From positions 1 through 64,000 of the forward strand of contig JAIETJ010000012.1 of the NCBI GenBank assembly GCA_019745275.1: a stretch of DNA of 64,000 bases, written 5' to 3'. This stretch comes from Pseudomonadaceae bacterium. Its GTDB lineage: Bacteria; Pseudomonadota; Gammaproteobacteria; Pseudomonadales; Pseudomonadaceae. Below the pieces are notes generated by a model. It searched no databases. It had not been told where the DNA came from and saw nothing but the letters and a program-made list of their open reading frames with translations. A program made the translations under genes and the position numbers. Positions 56,441 to 64,000 of the stretch are shown in pieces (position 1 is the first letter of the stretch; each line of letters starts with the position of its first letter).

Positions 56441-57694
56441 ATGGAAGCGCTGCTGATCCTCAGTGGTTTACTGCTAATGCTGTTTGGCCTGGTCTGGCTA
56501 ATCGTGCTGGCATTTGGCAGTAGTCTTTTTTGGGGATTGGCAAGTTTGTTGCCACCGTTAACGTTGCTGTATGTGGTTCGCCATTGGCGTATCGCACGCA
56601 AGGCGATTCTGCTTGCCGGTTTGGGAGCTATCCCTGTGGTGGTGGGTGTGGTGTTGTTAGCCAGCAATGATCCACTCCGTTTTGAGCAAATTGTAAGTTT
56701 GCGCTGGTGGTCGTCTGAACCCGTTAAAGCGCAACCACTGGCGATTAATTTGCGTGGTGAGTTAAACGCGCAAGCATTTGCACCGCAGCATGGCGAACTC
56801 ATTAATGGCATTTTAACCTTGCGCGAAGGTCAAGATTTTTATGCCAGCCGTGAAGTATCTATGCGGGTACCGCAAATGGCCGATGGCTCGGTACAGTTAA
56901 GTATTCTGCCTACCGATGCTCAGCCACTGCCTGAGATTGAAATCAGTTGGCTGCTGGCTGAGCATGAACTGCCAGAAGCGCGTCGGCTTAATCAGGGTTA
57001 TACCCTGTACCTGAATCTAAAACCGTTGGCGCCGAACAAGTTGCAGGGAGACTTCCACCTAGTCCTCCCGGCGAAATTCAACACTGTGTTGAATGGCAAT
57101 ATTGAGCTGTTTACCGATCAGTTGCGTTACGTTGACGGCCAAGTGGATCGACACTTTGACTCATTGGATACCATTACTTATGTACTGGAAGATTATCTGC
57201 AGAGGCGCTTTGCGAGCCGCGCCGTGCGGATATTGAAACTGCCTGCGTTGAACTTGCCCGCCACCCGTTTAGAGCTCGAAGTGACGGCGTTAGTCGATGG
57301 CCAGCCGCAACAACTGACGCTGTTTATGAGTAAGGCTGAGCCGATAGGCTGGTCGGTGCAGGACGATCATTTTCCCCGCATGCCTATCGCTATTGATGTT
57401 CAGAGTGCAGCGCCAATGCCGAGCAAAGCTGCCTTCAGCACTTTGGCGCCGGCACGCAGCACTGCCGATCGCCGGCTGCGCTTTTCGCTGGAACGCTTGC
57501 AGCGGGTTCCCCAACAGTACGTTAACGCGCTGATGCGCATCACAACTGTGAATGGCAGCGCCGCGCAAGGTCGCTTTGTTGAGCTTAACGGCAGTGGTCG
57601 GGTGGTCCTGCGCCGTGAAATCAACGGGCCGGGGGAGGCGAGCTATATTTTGCGCCCGGATGAAATTAGCCAAATTGAGTTACTGGAGCCTTAG
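56441..57694 (+). CDS. Membrane-anchored protein of unknown function
   Basis: I do not recognise this 417-residue protein. Two or three hydrophobic segments lie in the first 85 residues (MEALLILSGLLLMLFGLVWL, then ILLAGLGAIPVVVGVVLLA), followed by about 330 soluble, beta-rich residues with no Cys pair or catalytic motif I can name. Its position between the thioesterases and htpG matches a hypothetical gene in P. aeruginosa. It begins 27 bp after the second thioesterase, so it is likely in the same operon. Confidence 0.85.
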   Translation: MEALLILSGLLLMLFGLVWLIVLAFGSSLFWGLASLLPPLTLLYVVRHWRIARKAILLAGLGAIPVVVGVVLLASNDPLRFEQIVSLRWWSSEPVKAQPLAINLRGELNAQAFAPQHGELINGILTLREGQDFYASREVSMRVPQMADGSVQLSILPTDAQPLPEIEISWLLAEHELPEARRLNQGYTLYLNLKPLAPNKLQGDFHLVLPAKFNTVLNGNIELFTDQLRYVDGQVDRHFDSLDTITYVLEDYLQRRFASRAVRILKLPALNLPATRLELEVTALVDGQPQQLTLFMSKAEPIGWSVQDDHFPRMPIAIDVQSAAPMPSKAAFSTLAPARSTADRRLRFSLERLQRVPQQYVNALMRITTVNGSAAQGRFVELNGSGRVVLRREINGPGEASYILRPDEISQIELLEP

Positions 57695-57726
57695 CTCTCA
57701 GAGGCTTACCTGTTTCACCACAAGCG

Positions 57727-57754
57727 CTTGAAATCTAAGGCCAAGCCCCCATCT
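57727..57754 (+). promoter_or_regulatory. Sigma-32 heat-shock promoter of htpG
   Basis: CTTGAAA, a 13-bp spacer and CCCCATCT match the sigma-32 consensus CTTGAAA-N11-16-CCCCATNT at every defined position. It lies 54 bp before the htpG ATG. The leader contains the palindrome CCGCAATTGCGG (57767-57778). Confidence 0.9.
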
Positions 57755-57807
57755 TTAAAGCATCCGCCGCAATTGCGGCTTGGCCATTAAGATGGAGTGC
57801 ATCGCGT

Positions 57808-59706
57808 ATGAGTGTCGAAACGCAAAAACAAACCCTTGGCTTTCAAACCGAAGTTAAGCAACTGCTGCAGTTGATGATTCACTCTTTGTACTCCAACAAG
57901 GAGATTTTTCTCCGTGAGCTGATCTCCAACGCCTCGGACGCCGCCGATAAATTGCGCTTCGAAGCCTTGGCCAAGCCTGAACTGCTCGAAGGCGGTGATC
58001 CGCTAAAAATTCGCGTCAGCTTCGATAAGGCCGCCAGAACCGTCACCCTCGAAGATAACGGTATCGGCATGAGCCGCGAGGATGTGATCGCGCACCTAGG
58101 TACCATTGCTAAGTCGGGTACCGCCGACTTTATGAAAAACCTGTCGGGCGATCAGAAGAAAGATTCGACCCTGATCGGCCAGTTCGGTGTGGGCTTTTAC
58201 TCAGCCTTTATCGTCGCGGACTTAGTTGAGGTCTTCACCCGGCGTGCCGGCTTGCCAGCTGAGTCTGGCGTGCATTGGAGCTCCAAAGGCGAGGGCGACT
58301 TCGAGGTAGCCACCGTTGAGCAGGCCACTCGCGGCACTCGCATCGTCATGCATTTAAAAACCGGCGAAGAAGAGTTCGCTGATGGCTGGCGTTTGCGCAA
58401 CATTATCAAGAAATACTCTGATCACATTGCCTTGCCTATCGAATTGCCTAAAGAGCAGCACGGCGAAGAGGCGGCAACTGAGGTCGAGTGGGAAACCGTT
58501 AACCGCGCCAGCGCACTCTGGACCCGTCCGCGCACCGAAGTGGCCGATGAGGAATATCAAGAGTTCTACAAGCACGTCTCCCATGACTTTGAAAACCCAC
58601 TGTCGTGGAGCCACAACAAGGTTGAAGGTAAGCTTGAGTACAGTTCACTGCTGTACGTGCCGGGTCGCGCACCCTTCGATCTGTATCAGCGTGAAGCGCC
58701 GCGTGGCCTGAAACTGTATGTGCAGCGTGTGTTCATCATGGATCAGGCCGATGAATTCCTGCCGTTGTACCTGCGCTTTATTAAAGGCGTGGTCGACTCC
58801 AACGATCTGTCGCTGAATATCTCGCGGGAGATTTTGCAAAAAGATCCAGTGATCGACTCGATGAAGTCAGCGCTGACCAAGCGTGTGCTCGACATGCTGG
58901 AGAAGCTGGCTAAGAGCCAACCCGAGCAATACGCAGGCTTCTGGAAGAACTTTGGCCAAGTGATCAAAGAAGGTCCGGCTGAAGACTTTGCCAACAAAGA
59001 GAAAATTGCTGGCCTGCTGCGTTTCTCGTCCACCCACGATGCATCGGGTGAGCAAAGTGTTGCGCTGGCGGATTACTTGGCCCGCGCCAAAGAAGGCCAA
59101 GACAAGATTTACTTCCTGTCGGGTGACAGCTACGCGCAAGTTAAAAATAGCCCGCACCTTGAGGTCTTCCGTAAGAAGGGCATCGAAGTGCTGTTGCTTA
59201 CCGATCGCATTGATGAGTGGCTGATGAGCTACCTCACCGACTTCGACGGCAAGAGTTTTGTTGACGTTACCCGCGGTGATCTGGATTTAGGCAAGCTTGA
59301 TTCCGAAGAAGACAAGAAAGCCCAAGAGGAAGTGGCTAAGAGCAAAGAAGGTTTGCTTGAGCGTTTAAAGGCCGCGCTTGGTGATGCAGTGAGCGAAGTT
59401 CGGGTGTCCCACCGCCTGACCGATTCGCCGGCTATTTTGGCCATTGGCGAGCAGGATATGGGCATGCAGATGCGCCAGATTCTCGAAGCCAGCGGGCAAA
59501 AAGTGCCTGAGTCCAAGCCGATCTTTGAGATCAACCCAGCCCATTCGTTGATTGAAAAACTCGATGCTGAGCAAAGTGAAGATCGTTTCGCCGACCTTAC
59601 GCATATCCTGTTTGATCAAGCTGCGTTGGCTGCTGGTGACAGCTTGAAAGATCCAGCGACCTACGTGCGCCGCTTAAACAAGTTATTGGTTGAACTGACC
59701 GTTTAA
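57808..59706 (+). CDS. htpG: Chaperone HtpG (Hsp90)
   Basis: HtpG is the bacterial Hsp90, an ATP-dependent homodimeric chaperone. It has 632 residues, with the GHKL ATPase motifs [32 protein letters not shown] and [11 protein letters not shown] in the first 130 residues, then the middle domain ([21 protein letters not shown]) and a C-terminal dimer domain. A consensus sigma-32 promoter precedes it. Confidence 0.98.
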   Translation: MSVETQKQTLGFQTEVKQLLQLMIHSLYSNKEIFLRELISNASDAADKLRFEALAKPELLEGGDPLKIRVSFDKAARTVTLEDNGIGMSREDVIAHLGTIAKSGTADFMKNLSGDQKKDSTLIGQFGVGFYSAFIVADLVEVFTRRAGLPAESGVHWSSKGEGDFEVATVEQATRGTRIVMHLKTGEEEFADGWRLRNIIKKYSDHIALPIELPKEQHGEEAATEVEWETVNRASALWTRPRTEVADEEYQEFYKHVSHDFENPLSWSHNKVEGKLEYSSLLYVPGRAPFDLYQREAPRGLKLYVQRVFIMDQADEFLPLYLRFIKGVVDSNDLSLNISREILQKDPVIDSMKSALTKRVLDMLEKLAKSQPEQYAGFWKNFGQVIKEGPAEDFANKEKIAGLLRFSSTHDASGEQSVALADYLARAKEGQDKIYFLSGDSYAQVKNSPHLEVFRKKGIEVLLLTDRIDEWLMSYLTDFDGKSFVDVTRGDLDLGKLDSEEDKKAQEEVAKSKEGLLERLKAALGDAVSEVRVSHRLTDSPAILAIGEQDMGMQMRQILEASGQKVPESKPIFEINPAHSLIEKLDAEQSEDRFADLTHILFDQAALAAGDSLKDPATYVRRLNKLLVELTV

Positions 59707-59867
59707 CCGACTAACTGCTACAACCAACGGGGCCTGTATATGGCCCCGTTGGTGTTTCTAGGTTTTATCCTCGGCTTGCTGGCAATCGCAGGCGTTACTG
59801 TCATCTGGCTGTCATGTCAGTGTCATACGCTGAGCATCTTTAATCCACATACAGTCGGGAAGTGAAC

Positions 59868-60332
59868 ATGCACTTAATTCGTTTGATAACCTTGGCCAGC
59901 AGTTTATTGTTTTGCTCGCTGGCGGGCGCTGATGTGCGCGTGGAAGGGCCGATTGAATACGGTGTTTTTAGCAGTCCACAGCACGACTTTGAACCGGGTG
60001 AGCGGGTGTTAAGTCACACCAATCAGACGATTGAAGCAACCACGCAAATACCGGCTAAGTTGGGTACCAAGTTTGGTATGCGTTATCGCTTGGCCGGCAA
60101 GACCGCTACTAACACGCCCTTGACCTTGCTCTATTTGACGCCCGGCGTGACGACCCCGGACGGTCTGCGGCATGACAAGTTTGTCGTTGAGCAGACGCTG
60201 TTACAAAACTCAGCGCAGGACTTAATGGCGTTTGAGTTCAGCGAAAATTATGAGCTGGTACCCGGCGAATGGCACTTTATGGTGTTCCAAGGTGATCGGC
60301 TGTTGGCCGAACAGCGCTTTGACGTTCGTTAA
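59868..60332 (+). CDS. DUF3859 secreted protein
   Basis: This 154-residue protein has a signal peptide (MHLIRLITLASSLLFCSLAGA) and a single DUF3859 domain (EYGVFSS, LGTKFGMRYRL, PGEWHFMVFQGDRLLAEQ). Its function is unknown. The ATG at 59868 has GGGAAG six bases upstream; the track starts two codons earlier at a GTG. It is convergent with fabB across a strong shared terminator. Confidence 0.87.
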   Translation: MHLIRLITLASSLLFCSLAGADVRVEGPIEYGVFSSPQHDFEPGERVLSHTNQTIEATTQIPAKLGTKFGMRYRLAGKTATNTPLTLLYLTPGVTTPDGLRHDKFVVEQTLLQNSAQDLMAFEFSENYELVPGEWHFMVFQGDRLLAEQRFDVR

Positions 60333-60333
60333 A

Positions 60334-60383
60334 TTTCAGGCATAAAAAACGGCGCCCGCGAGCGCCGTTTTTTATGCCTGAAA
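60334..60383. terminator. Bidirectional terminator between DUF3859 gene and fabB
   Basis: This is a 22-bp perfect inverted repeat around a 6-nt loop: TTTCAGGCATAAAAAACGGC on the left, with the T-run and GCC..GAAA on the right. It works in both directions for the convergent genes. Confidence 0.95.
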
Positions 60384-60438
60384 ATTCAGCTTTGCCAGCC
60401 TCTAGGGTGGGTTAGCCATAGGCGTAACCCCGTCACCA

Positions 60439-61656
60439 TTATGCCTGCCAGCGCTTCAGTACCAGCGAGGCGTTAGTGCCGCCAAAACCAAAGCTGTTGC
60501 TCATGACTACGTTCGCTTGGAAGTTCTCGCGGGTCTCGCGCAAGATCGGTAAGTCAGCCACCTCAGGGTCTAAGGTTTCGATGTTGGCCGAAGCCGCGAG
60601 GAAGTTGCCTTGCATCATTAGCATGCAATAGATCGCCTCATGCACGCCGGCGGCGCCCAATGAGTGGCCGGACAGGCTTTTGGTTGAGCTGATCAGCGGT
60701 GCCTTGTCGCCAAACACTTCACGCACACCACGGCTTTCGGCTAAATCGCCAACCGGTGTTGAGGTGCCGTGAGTGTTGAGGTAGTCGACTGGCTCGCTGA
60801 CGGTCTCCAGTGCTTGCTGCATGCAACGTACGGCGCCTTCACCGCTAGGCGCGACCATGTCGTAACCGTCGGAGGTGGCGCCATAGCCGATGATTTCGGC
60901 ATAGATTTTTGCGCCACGTTTGAGTGCGTGCTCTAGCTCTTCAACCACCACCATGCCGCCGCCACCGGCAATGACAAAACCGTCGCGGGTTGCATCGTAG
61001 GCGCGCGAAGCAGTTTCTGGTGTGTCGTTGTACTTGCTCGACAACGCGCCCATGGCATCAAACAAGAAGCTCTGGCTCCAGTGTTCTTCTTCGCCGCCGC
61101 CGGCAAATACGATGTCTTGCTTACCCAGTTGGATCAACTCCATGGCGTGGCCGATGCAGTGTGCACTGGTGGCACAGGCCGAGGAGATCGAGTAATTGAC
61201 GCCTTTGATCTTGAACGGTGTGGCCAAGCACGCCGAAACAGTGCTGCTCATGGTGCGTGGCACACGATAAGGGCCGACCCGTTTGACGCCTTTTTCGCGC
61301 AGAATATCGATGGCTTCCATTTGGTTGAGCGTCGAGGCTCCACCGGAGCCGGCCACCAAACCGATGCGTGGGTTAGACACCTCGTCGGCAGTCAGGCCTG
61401 CATCGCTAATCGCTTGTTCCATGGCCAAATAAGCAAAGGCCGCAGCGTCGCCCATAAAGCGGTAAACCTTGCGATCGATCAGGGCTTCTAGGTCGAGCTT
61501 AATCGAGCCGGAAACTTGGCTGCGCAGGCCCATTTCAGCGTAGGCCGGGTTGAAGCTAATGCCCGAACGGCCGGCGCGTAGGTTGGCGGAAACGGTGTCT
61601 TTATCAGTCCCCAAGCAGGAAACAATGCCCAGCCCGGTAATTACGACGCGACGCAT
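60439..61656 (-). CDS. fabB: Beta-ketoacyl-ACP synthase I
   Basis: FabB elongates fatty acids and is needed for the unsaturated branch. It has 405 residues: active Cys in [10 protein letters not shown] (about residue 162), His in [11 protein letters not shown] and [12 protein letters not shown], and C-terminal [14 protein letters not shown]. It is 11 bp downstream of fabA in the classic fabAB operon. Confidence 0.98.
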   Translation of the reverse strand: MRRVVITGLGIVSCLGTDKDTVSANLRAGRSGISFNPAYAEMGLRSQVSGSIKLDLEALIDRKVYRFMGDAAAFAYLAMEQAISDAGLTADEVSNPRIGLVAGSGGASTLNQMEAIDILREKGVKRVGPYRVPRTMSSTVSACLATPFKIKGVNYSISSACATSAHCIGHAMELIQLGKQDIVFAGGGEEEHWSQSFLFDAMGALSSKYNDTPETASRAYDATRDGFVIAGGGGMVVVEELEHALKRGAKIYAEIIGYGATSDGYDMVAPSGEGAVRCMQQALETVSEPVDYLNTHGTSTPVGDLAESRGVREVFGDKAPLISSTKSLSGHSLGAAGVHEAIYCMLMMQGNFLAASANIETLDPEVADLPILRETRENFQANVVMSNSFGFGGTNASLVLKRWQA

Positions 61657-61667
61657 GCGGTATTCCT

Positions 61668-62183
61668 TTAGAAGCTGTCAGTAGAGGTGAACAGGCCAAC
61701 GCGTAAACCTTCGGCGCTGTAAATTTCGCGACCATCCACACTTACGGTACCGTCGGCAATAGCCAAGACGAGCGAGCGGTTGATGGTGCGTTTAATGTGG
61801 ATGTTGTAGGTGATTTTCTTAGCGGTTGGCAGTACTTGGCCAAAGAATTTTACTTCGCCTGAACCCAGTGCGCGCCCGCGCCCTAGGCAACCTTGCCAGC
61901 CGAGGTGAAAGCCCACCAACTGCCACATGGCATCAAGCCCTAGGCAGCCGGGCATTACCGGGTCACCTTCAAAGTGGCAGGCGAAAAACCACAGGTCGGG
62001 ATTGATATCCAGCTCGGCCACTAATTCGCCTTTGCCGTACTTACCGCCGGTCTCACTGATATGGGTGATGCGATCAACCATCAGCATATTAGGAGCGGGC
62101 AGTTGTGCGTTACCTGGGCCGAACAGTTCGCCGCGGCTGCAGCTCAGTAGATCTTCCCGAGTAAAGGCGTTTGCTTTGGTCAT
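61668..62183 (-). CDS. fabA: 3-hydroxydecanoyl-ACP dehydratase/isomerase
   Basis: FabA dehydrates 3-hydroxyacyl-ACP and isomerises trans-2- to cis-3-decenoyl-ACP, starting anaerobic unsaturated fatty acid synthesis. It has 171 residues with the active His in [13 protein letters not shown] and Asp in LGLDAMWQL. It is first in the fabAB operon. The region upstream (62184-62392) contains a GCCAGC/GCTGGC pair (62233-62256), but I could not fit a known operator. Confidence 0.98.
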   Translation of the reverse strand: MTKANAFTREDLLSCSRGELFGPGNAQLPAPNMLMVDRITHISETGGKYGKGELVAELDINPDLWFFACHFEGDPVMPGCLGLDAMWQLVGFHLGWQGCLGRGRALGSGEVKFFGQVLPTAKKITYNIHIKRTINRSLVLAIADGTVSVDGREIYSAEGLRVGLFTSTDSF

Positions 62184-62392
62184 GCGAGCTCCTGGAAATC
62201 CCTGTGTGCGAGGGCTTTAAATGTGTATTTGCCAGCCTTGCCCAAGGCGGGTGCTGGCAGGCTAAGCGTAGACTGTTACGTTAGGGTGAAAGTCACACTG
62301 CGCGCACAGATGTACGCTGAATTCGAGCTATTGTGCGGTCAAGTAGTAAGGTCAAACACGACATAGGACAAGTATCGGCCACTTTAGCACTG

Positions 62393-64000
62393 TTATTCAG
62401 GGCTTGAGGCTGAGTTGGCCAGCCAGCGCTGTAAGATTCGCTGCAGATCGACGCGTTTAAACGGTTTAGCCAGATAATCATCCATACCTGCCACCAAGCA
62501 AATCTCACGATCACCCTGTAGCGCGTTGGCGGTTAAGGCGATGATCGGCGTGTGTGGTTGGTTGGGTAAGTTACGAATCTGCCGAGTGGCCTCATAGCCG
62601 TCCATAATTGGTAAGCGGCAGTCCATTAGGATCGCCGAGAAAGCCATGTGCTCGACCTTGTGTACGGCCTGGGCACCATCGCCAACCAAACACACTTGGT
62701 AACCTAAGCTACGCAACATCGCCTCAATCACAGTCTGGTTGACGGGGTTGTCTTCGACCAATAAGACCAGATGGCCATTCGCGCTACTGCTCATCGGCGT
62801 TTCAATGACCGGTTTGGCCTCTTGCTGAGAGAATGCCAGCGGAATTTCTAAGGTAAATAGCGAGCCTTGGCCCTCAGTGCTCTCGGCACGCAGCGAGCCG
62901 CCCATGCGTTCGGCTAAGGTGCGGGCAATTGGCAAGCCCAGCCCCGTACCGCCATAACGTCGTGAGATCGAGTTGTCGGCCTGCTGAAAGGCATCAAACA
63001 TATGCTCAAGACGCTCGGCACAAATGCCAATACCCGTGTCTTGCACCGTGCAAATTAGCCATAACACATGGCTGTCCAGCGGATGCCACTGGATATTCAC
63101 GGTGATGCTGCCTTCATCGGTAAATTTAAGTGCGTTGCCGAGCAGATTGACCAAGATTTGTCGAATTCGTGTTGGGTCGCCTTGCACTTCAAACTGCTCC
63201 AGCCCGCTCTGCGTTTGCTGCAACAGTTGTAGGTCGCGTTGCTGGGCGCTGTGTTGGAACACCTGCACCGAGTTTTGAATCAGTTCCAGCAGGTTAAACG
63301 GGATACTTTCCAGTTCTAAGGCATCGCGCTCGATGCGCGAGAAGTCGAGGATATCGTTAATGACTTTGAGTAAATGCTCAGAGGACTCGGTGGCCAGCGC
63401 CGAGTATTCGGCTTGCTCGTGAGTCATTTCGGTGGTTTCGAGTAGCTGCAACATGCCCAGAACACCATTCATGGGCGTGCGCAGTTCGTGGCTCATCATC
63501 GCCAGAAAGTCGGATTTGGCCCGGTTGGCCTGCTCTGAGTCCTCACGGGTATGTACCAATAAATCGATGGCCTGTTGCTGCTCTTGGTTGGCTTGCTCAA
63601 GGCCCTTTGCCAAGCTGTTGATGTGGCGGGCCAGATCGCCAAGTTCGGCACTATCGGTTTGCGGTAACGGCGCGTTGAAATTACCGGCCTCGATTGACTT
63701 AACCGCTTGGGCCATGGCGCTTATGGGCTGTGAGATGCGTCGAGCTAGGCTGCGGGCTAAGACAAAAATCAGTAATAGGGCGCATAGGGTTAGCAGCGAA
63801 GCCGTGAATAAAATCAGCTGTTGGCGACTATTGAAGCTGTCGTTCGACATGCCTATGACCACTCGGCCGAGGTAGTTTTCGTCGCCTTGCTGAGTCCTTT
63901 TCGGGCTGCCTTGGCGGTGGATGGCGGAGTTGAATAGCTCGATTTGACTGCTGTCTTGATCGGCGCTGCCTACTTGCTCGGCATATACGATGATTTTTTC
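62393..64000 (-). CDS. Hybrid sensor histidine kinase (N-terminus outside window)
   Basis: The frame is open to base 64000, so the track start at 63862 is internal and the N-terminal sensor part is missing. Visible in order: part of a periplasmic region, a transmembrane helix (LILFTASLLTLCALLLIFVLA), HAMP domain, coiled segment, HisKA with SHELRTPMNGVLG (phospho-His), HATPase with DTGIGI and GTGLGLPIA, and a receiver domain with MDCRLPIMDGYEA (phospho-Asp). There is no C-terminal Hpt domain, so a separate phosphotransfer protein is needed. By position beside fabAB it corresponds to the P. aeruginosa PA1611 hybrid kinase, linked there to the RetS/GacS network. Confidence 0.93.
   Translation of the reverse strand, partial: EKIIVYAEQVGSADQDSSQIELFNSAIHRQGSPKRTQQGDENYLGRVVIGMSNDSFNSRQQLILFTASLLTLCALLLIFVLARSLARRISQPISAMAQAVKSIEAGNFNAPLPQTDSAELGDLARHINSLAKGLEQANQEQQQAIDLLVHTREDSEQANRAKSDFLAMMSHELRTPMNGVLGMLQLLETTEMTHEQAEYSALATESSEHLLKVINDILDFSRIERDALELESIPFNLLELIQNSVQVFQHSAQQRDLQLLQQTQSGLEQFEVQGDPTRIRQILVNLLGNALKFTDEGSITVNIQWHPLDSHVLWLICTVQDTGIGICAERLEHMFDAFQQADNSISRRYGGTGLGLPIARTLAERMGGSLRAESTEGQGSLFTLEIPLAFSQQEAKPVIETPMSSSANGHLVLLVEDNPVNQTVIEAMLRSLGYQVCLVGDGAQAVHKVEHMAFSAILMDCRLPIMDGYEATRQIRNLPNQPHTPIIALTANALQGDREICLVAGMDDYLAKPFKRVDLQRILQRWLANSASSPE

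Noticed and set aside
62220-62300. DesT/FabR-like operator upstream of fabA
   Set aside because: A TACGCTTAG word vaguely resembles the DesT core, but there is no matching palindrome.

Overview
The window is a bacterial chromosome segment from a member of the Pseudomonadaceae. The evidence is the gene order: a flavin monooxygenase/SDR/TetR group, anr-hemN, ccoSIHG, two tandem ccoNOQP operons, aer, rlmM-tusA, a PA1571-like small gene, an ATP-NAD kinase-like gene, a START-domain gene, gltA-sdhCDAB-sucAB-lpdG-sucCD, htpG and fabAB next to a hybrid sensor kinase. As I remember it, this follows the P. aeruginosa PAO1 PA1535-PA1611 region, with differences: a cyd operon is inserted beside anr, and acnA is not where I would expect it. 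Base composition looks moderate in GC and intergenic gaps are short. I cannot fix the genus from sequence alone. There is no sign of a prophage, CRISPR array, rRNA or tRNA. The only mobile DNA I can support is one 253-bp MITE-like element.

Layout. 1-7.3 kb: the tail of an acyl-CoA dehydrogenase, a DUF1631/GGDEF/EAL signalling protein, and an SDR plus Baeyer-Villiger-type monooxygenase operon divergent from a TetR regulator, with a strong palindrome between them. 7.3-11.3 kb: a cytochrome bd-I operon, cydP-cydA-cydB-(HEFGH membrane protein)-cydX-ybgE. 11.4-15 kb: a metal-dependent hydrolase, anr and hemN with an Anr box. 14.8-27.2 kb: cbb3 oxidase assembly genes (TauE/SafE-like gene, a truncated tandem copy of its start, ccoS, ccoI, ccoH, ccoG), then ccoNOQP-1 and ccoNOQP-2. 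27.2-42.3 kb: housekeeping and accessory genes (aer, rlmM, tusA, a MATE pump, pdxB, an MsbA-like ABC exporter, ppnP and others) with the MITE at 35.3 kb. 42.3-55.3 kb: TCA cycle genes. 55.5-64 kb: two thioesterases, an unknown membrane protein, htpG with a consensus sigma-32 promoter, a DUF3859 protein, fabB-fabA and a hybrid sensor kinase cut by the window edge.

How it works together. The left half is a low-oxygen respiration block: Anr (an FNR-type oxygen sensor), three high-affinity oxidases (bd-I and two cbb3), their copper/haem assembly factors, oxygen-independent haem synthesis (HemN) and an Aer-type energy-taxis receptor. Perfect or near-perfect Anr boxes lie upstream of hemN and ccoN2. 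The ccoN1 promoter region has none, consistent with one housekeeping and one anaerobically induced cbb3 oxidase. The right half supplies electrons through the TCA cycle. The most notable unexplained items are the HExxH membrane protein in the cyd operon, the truncated tandem copy in the cco assembly operon that keeps its stop/start overlaps, a RegA/RoxR-like palindrome between the cco operons, a sharply bounded near-identity tract between ccoN1 and ccoN2, and structured leaders before sdhC, sucA and sucC.
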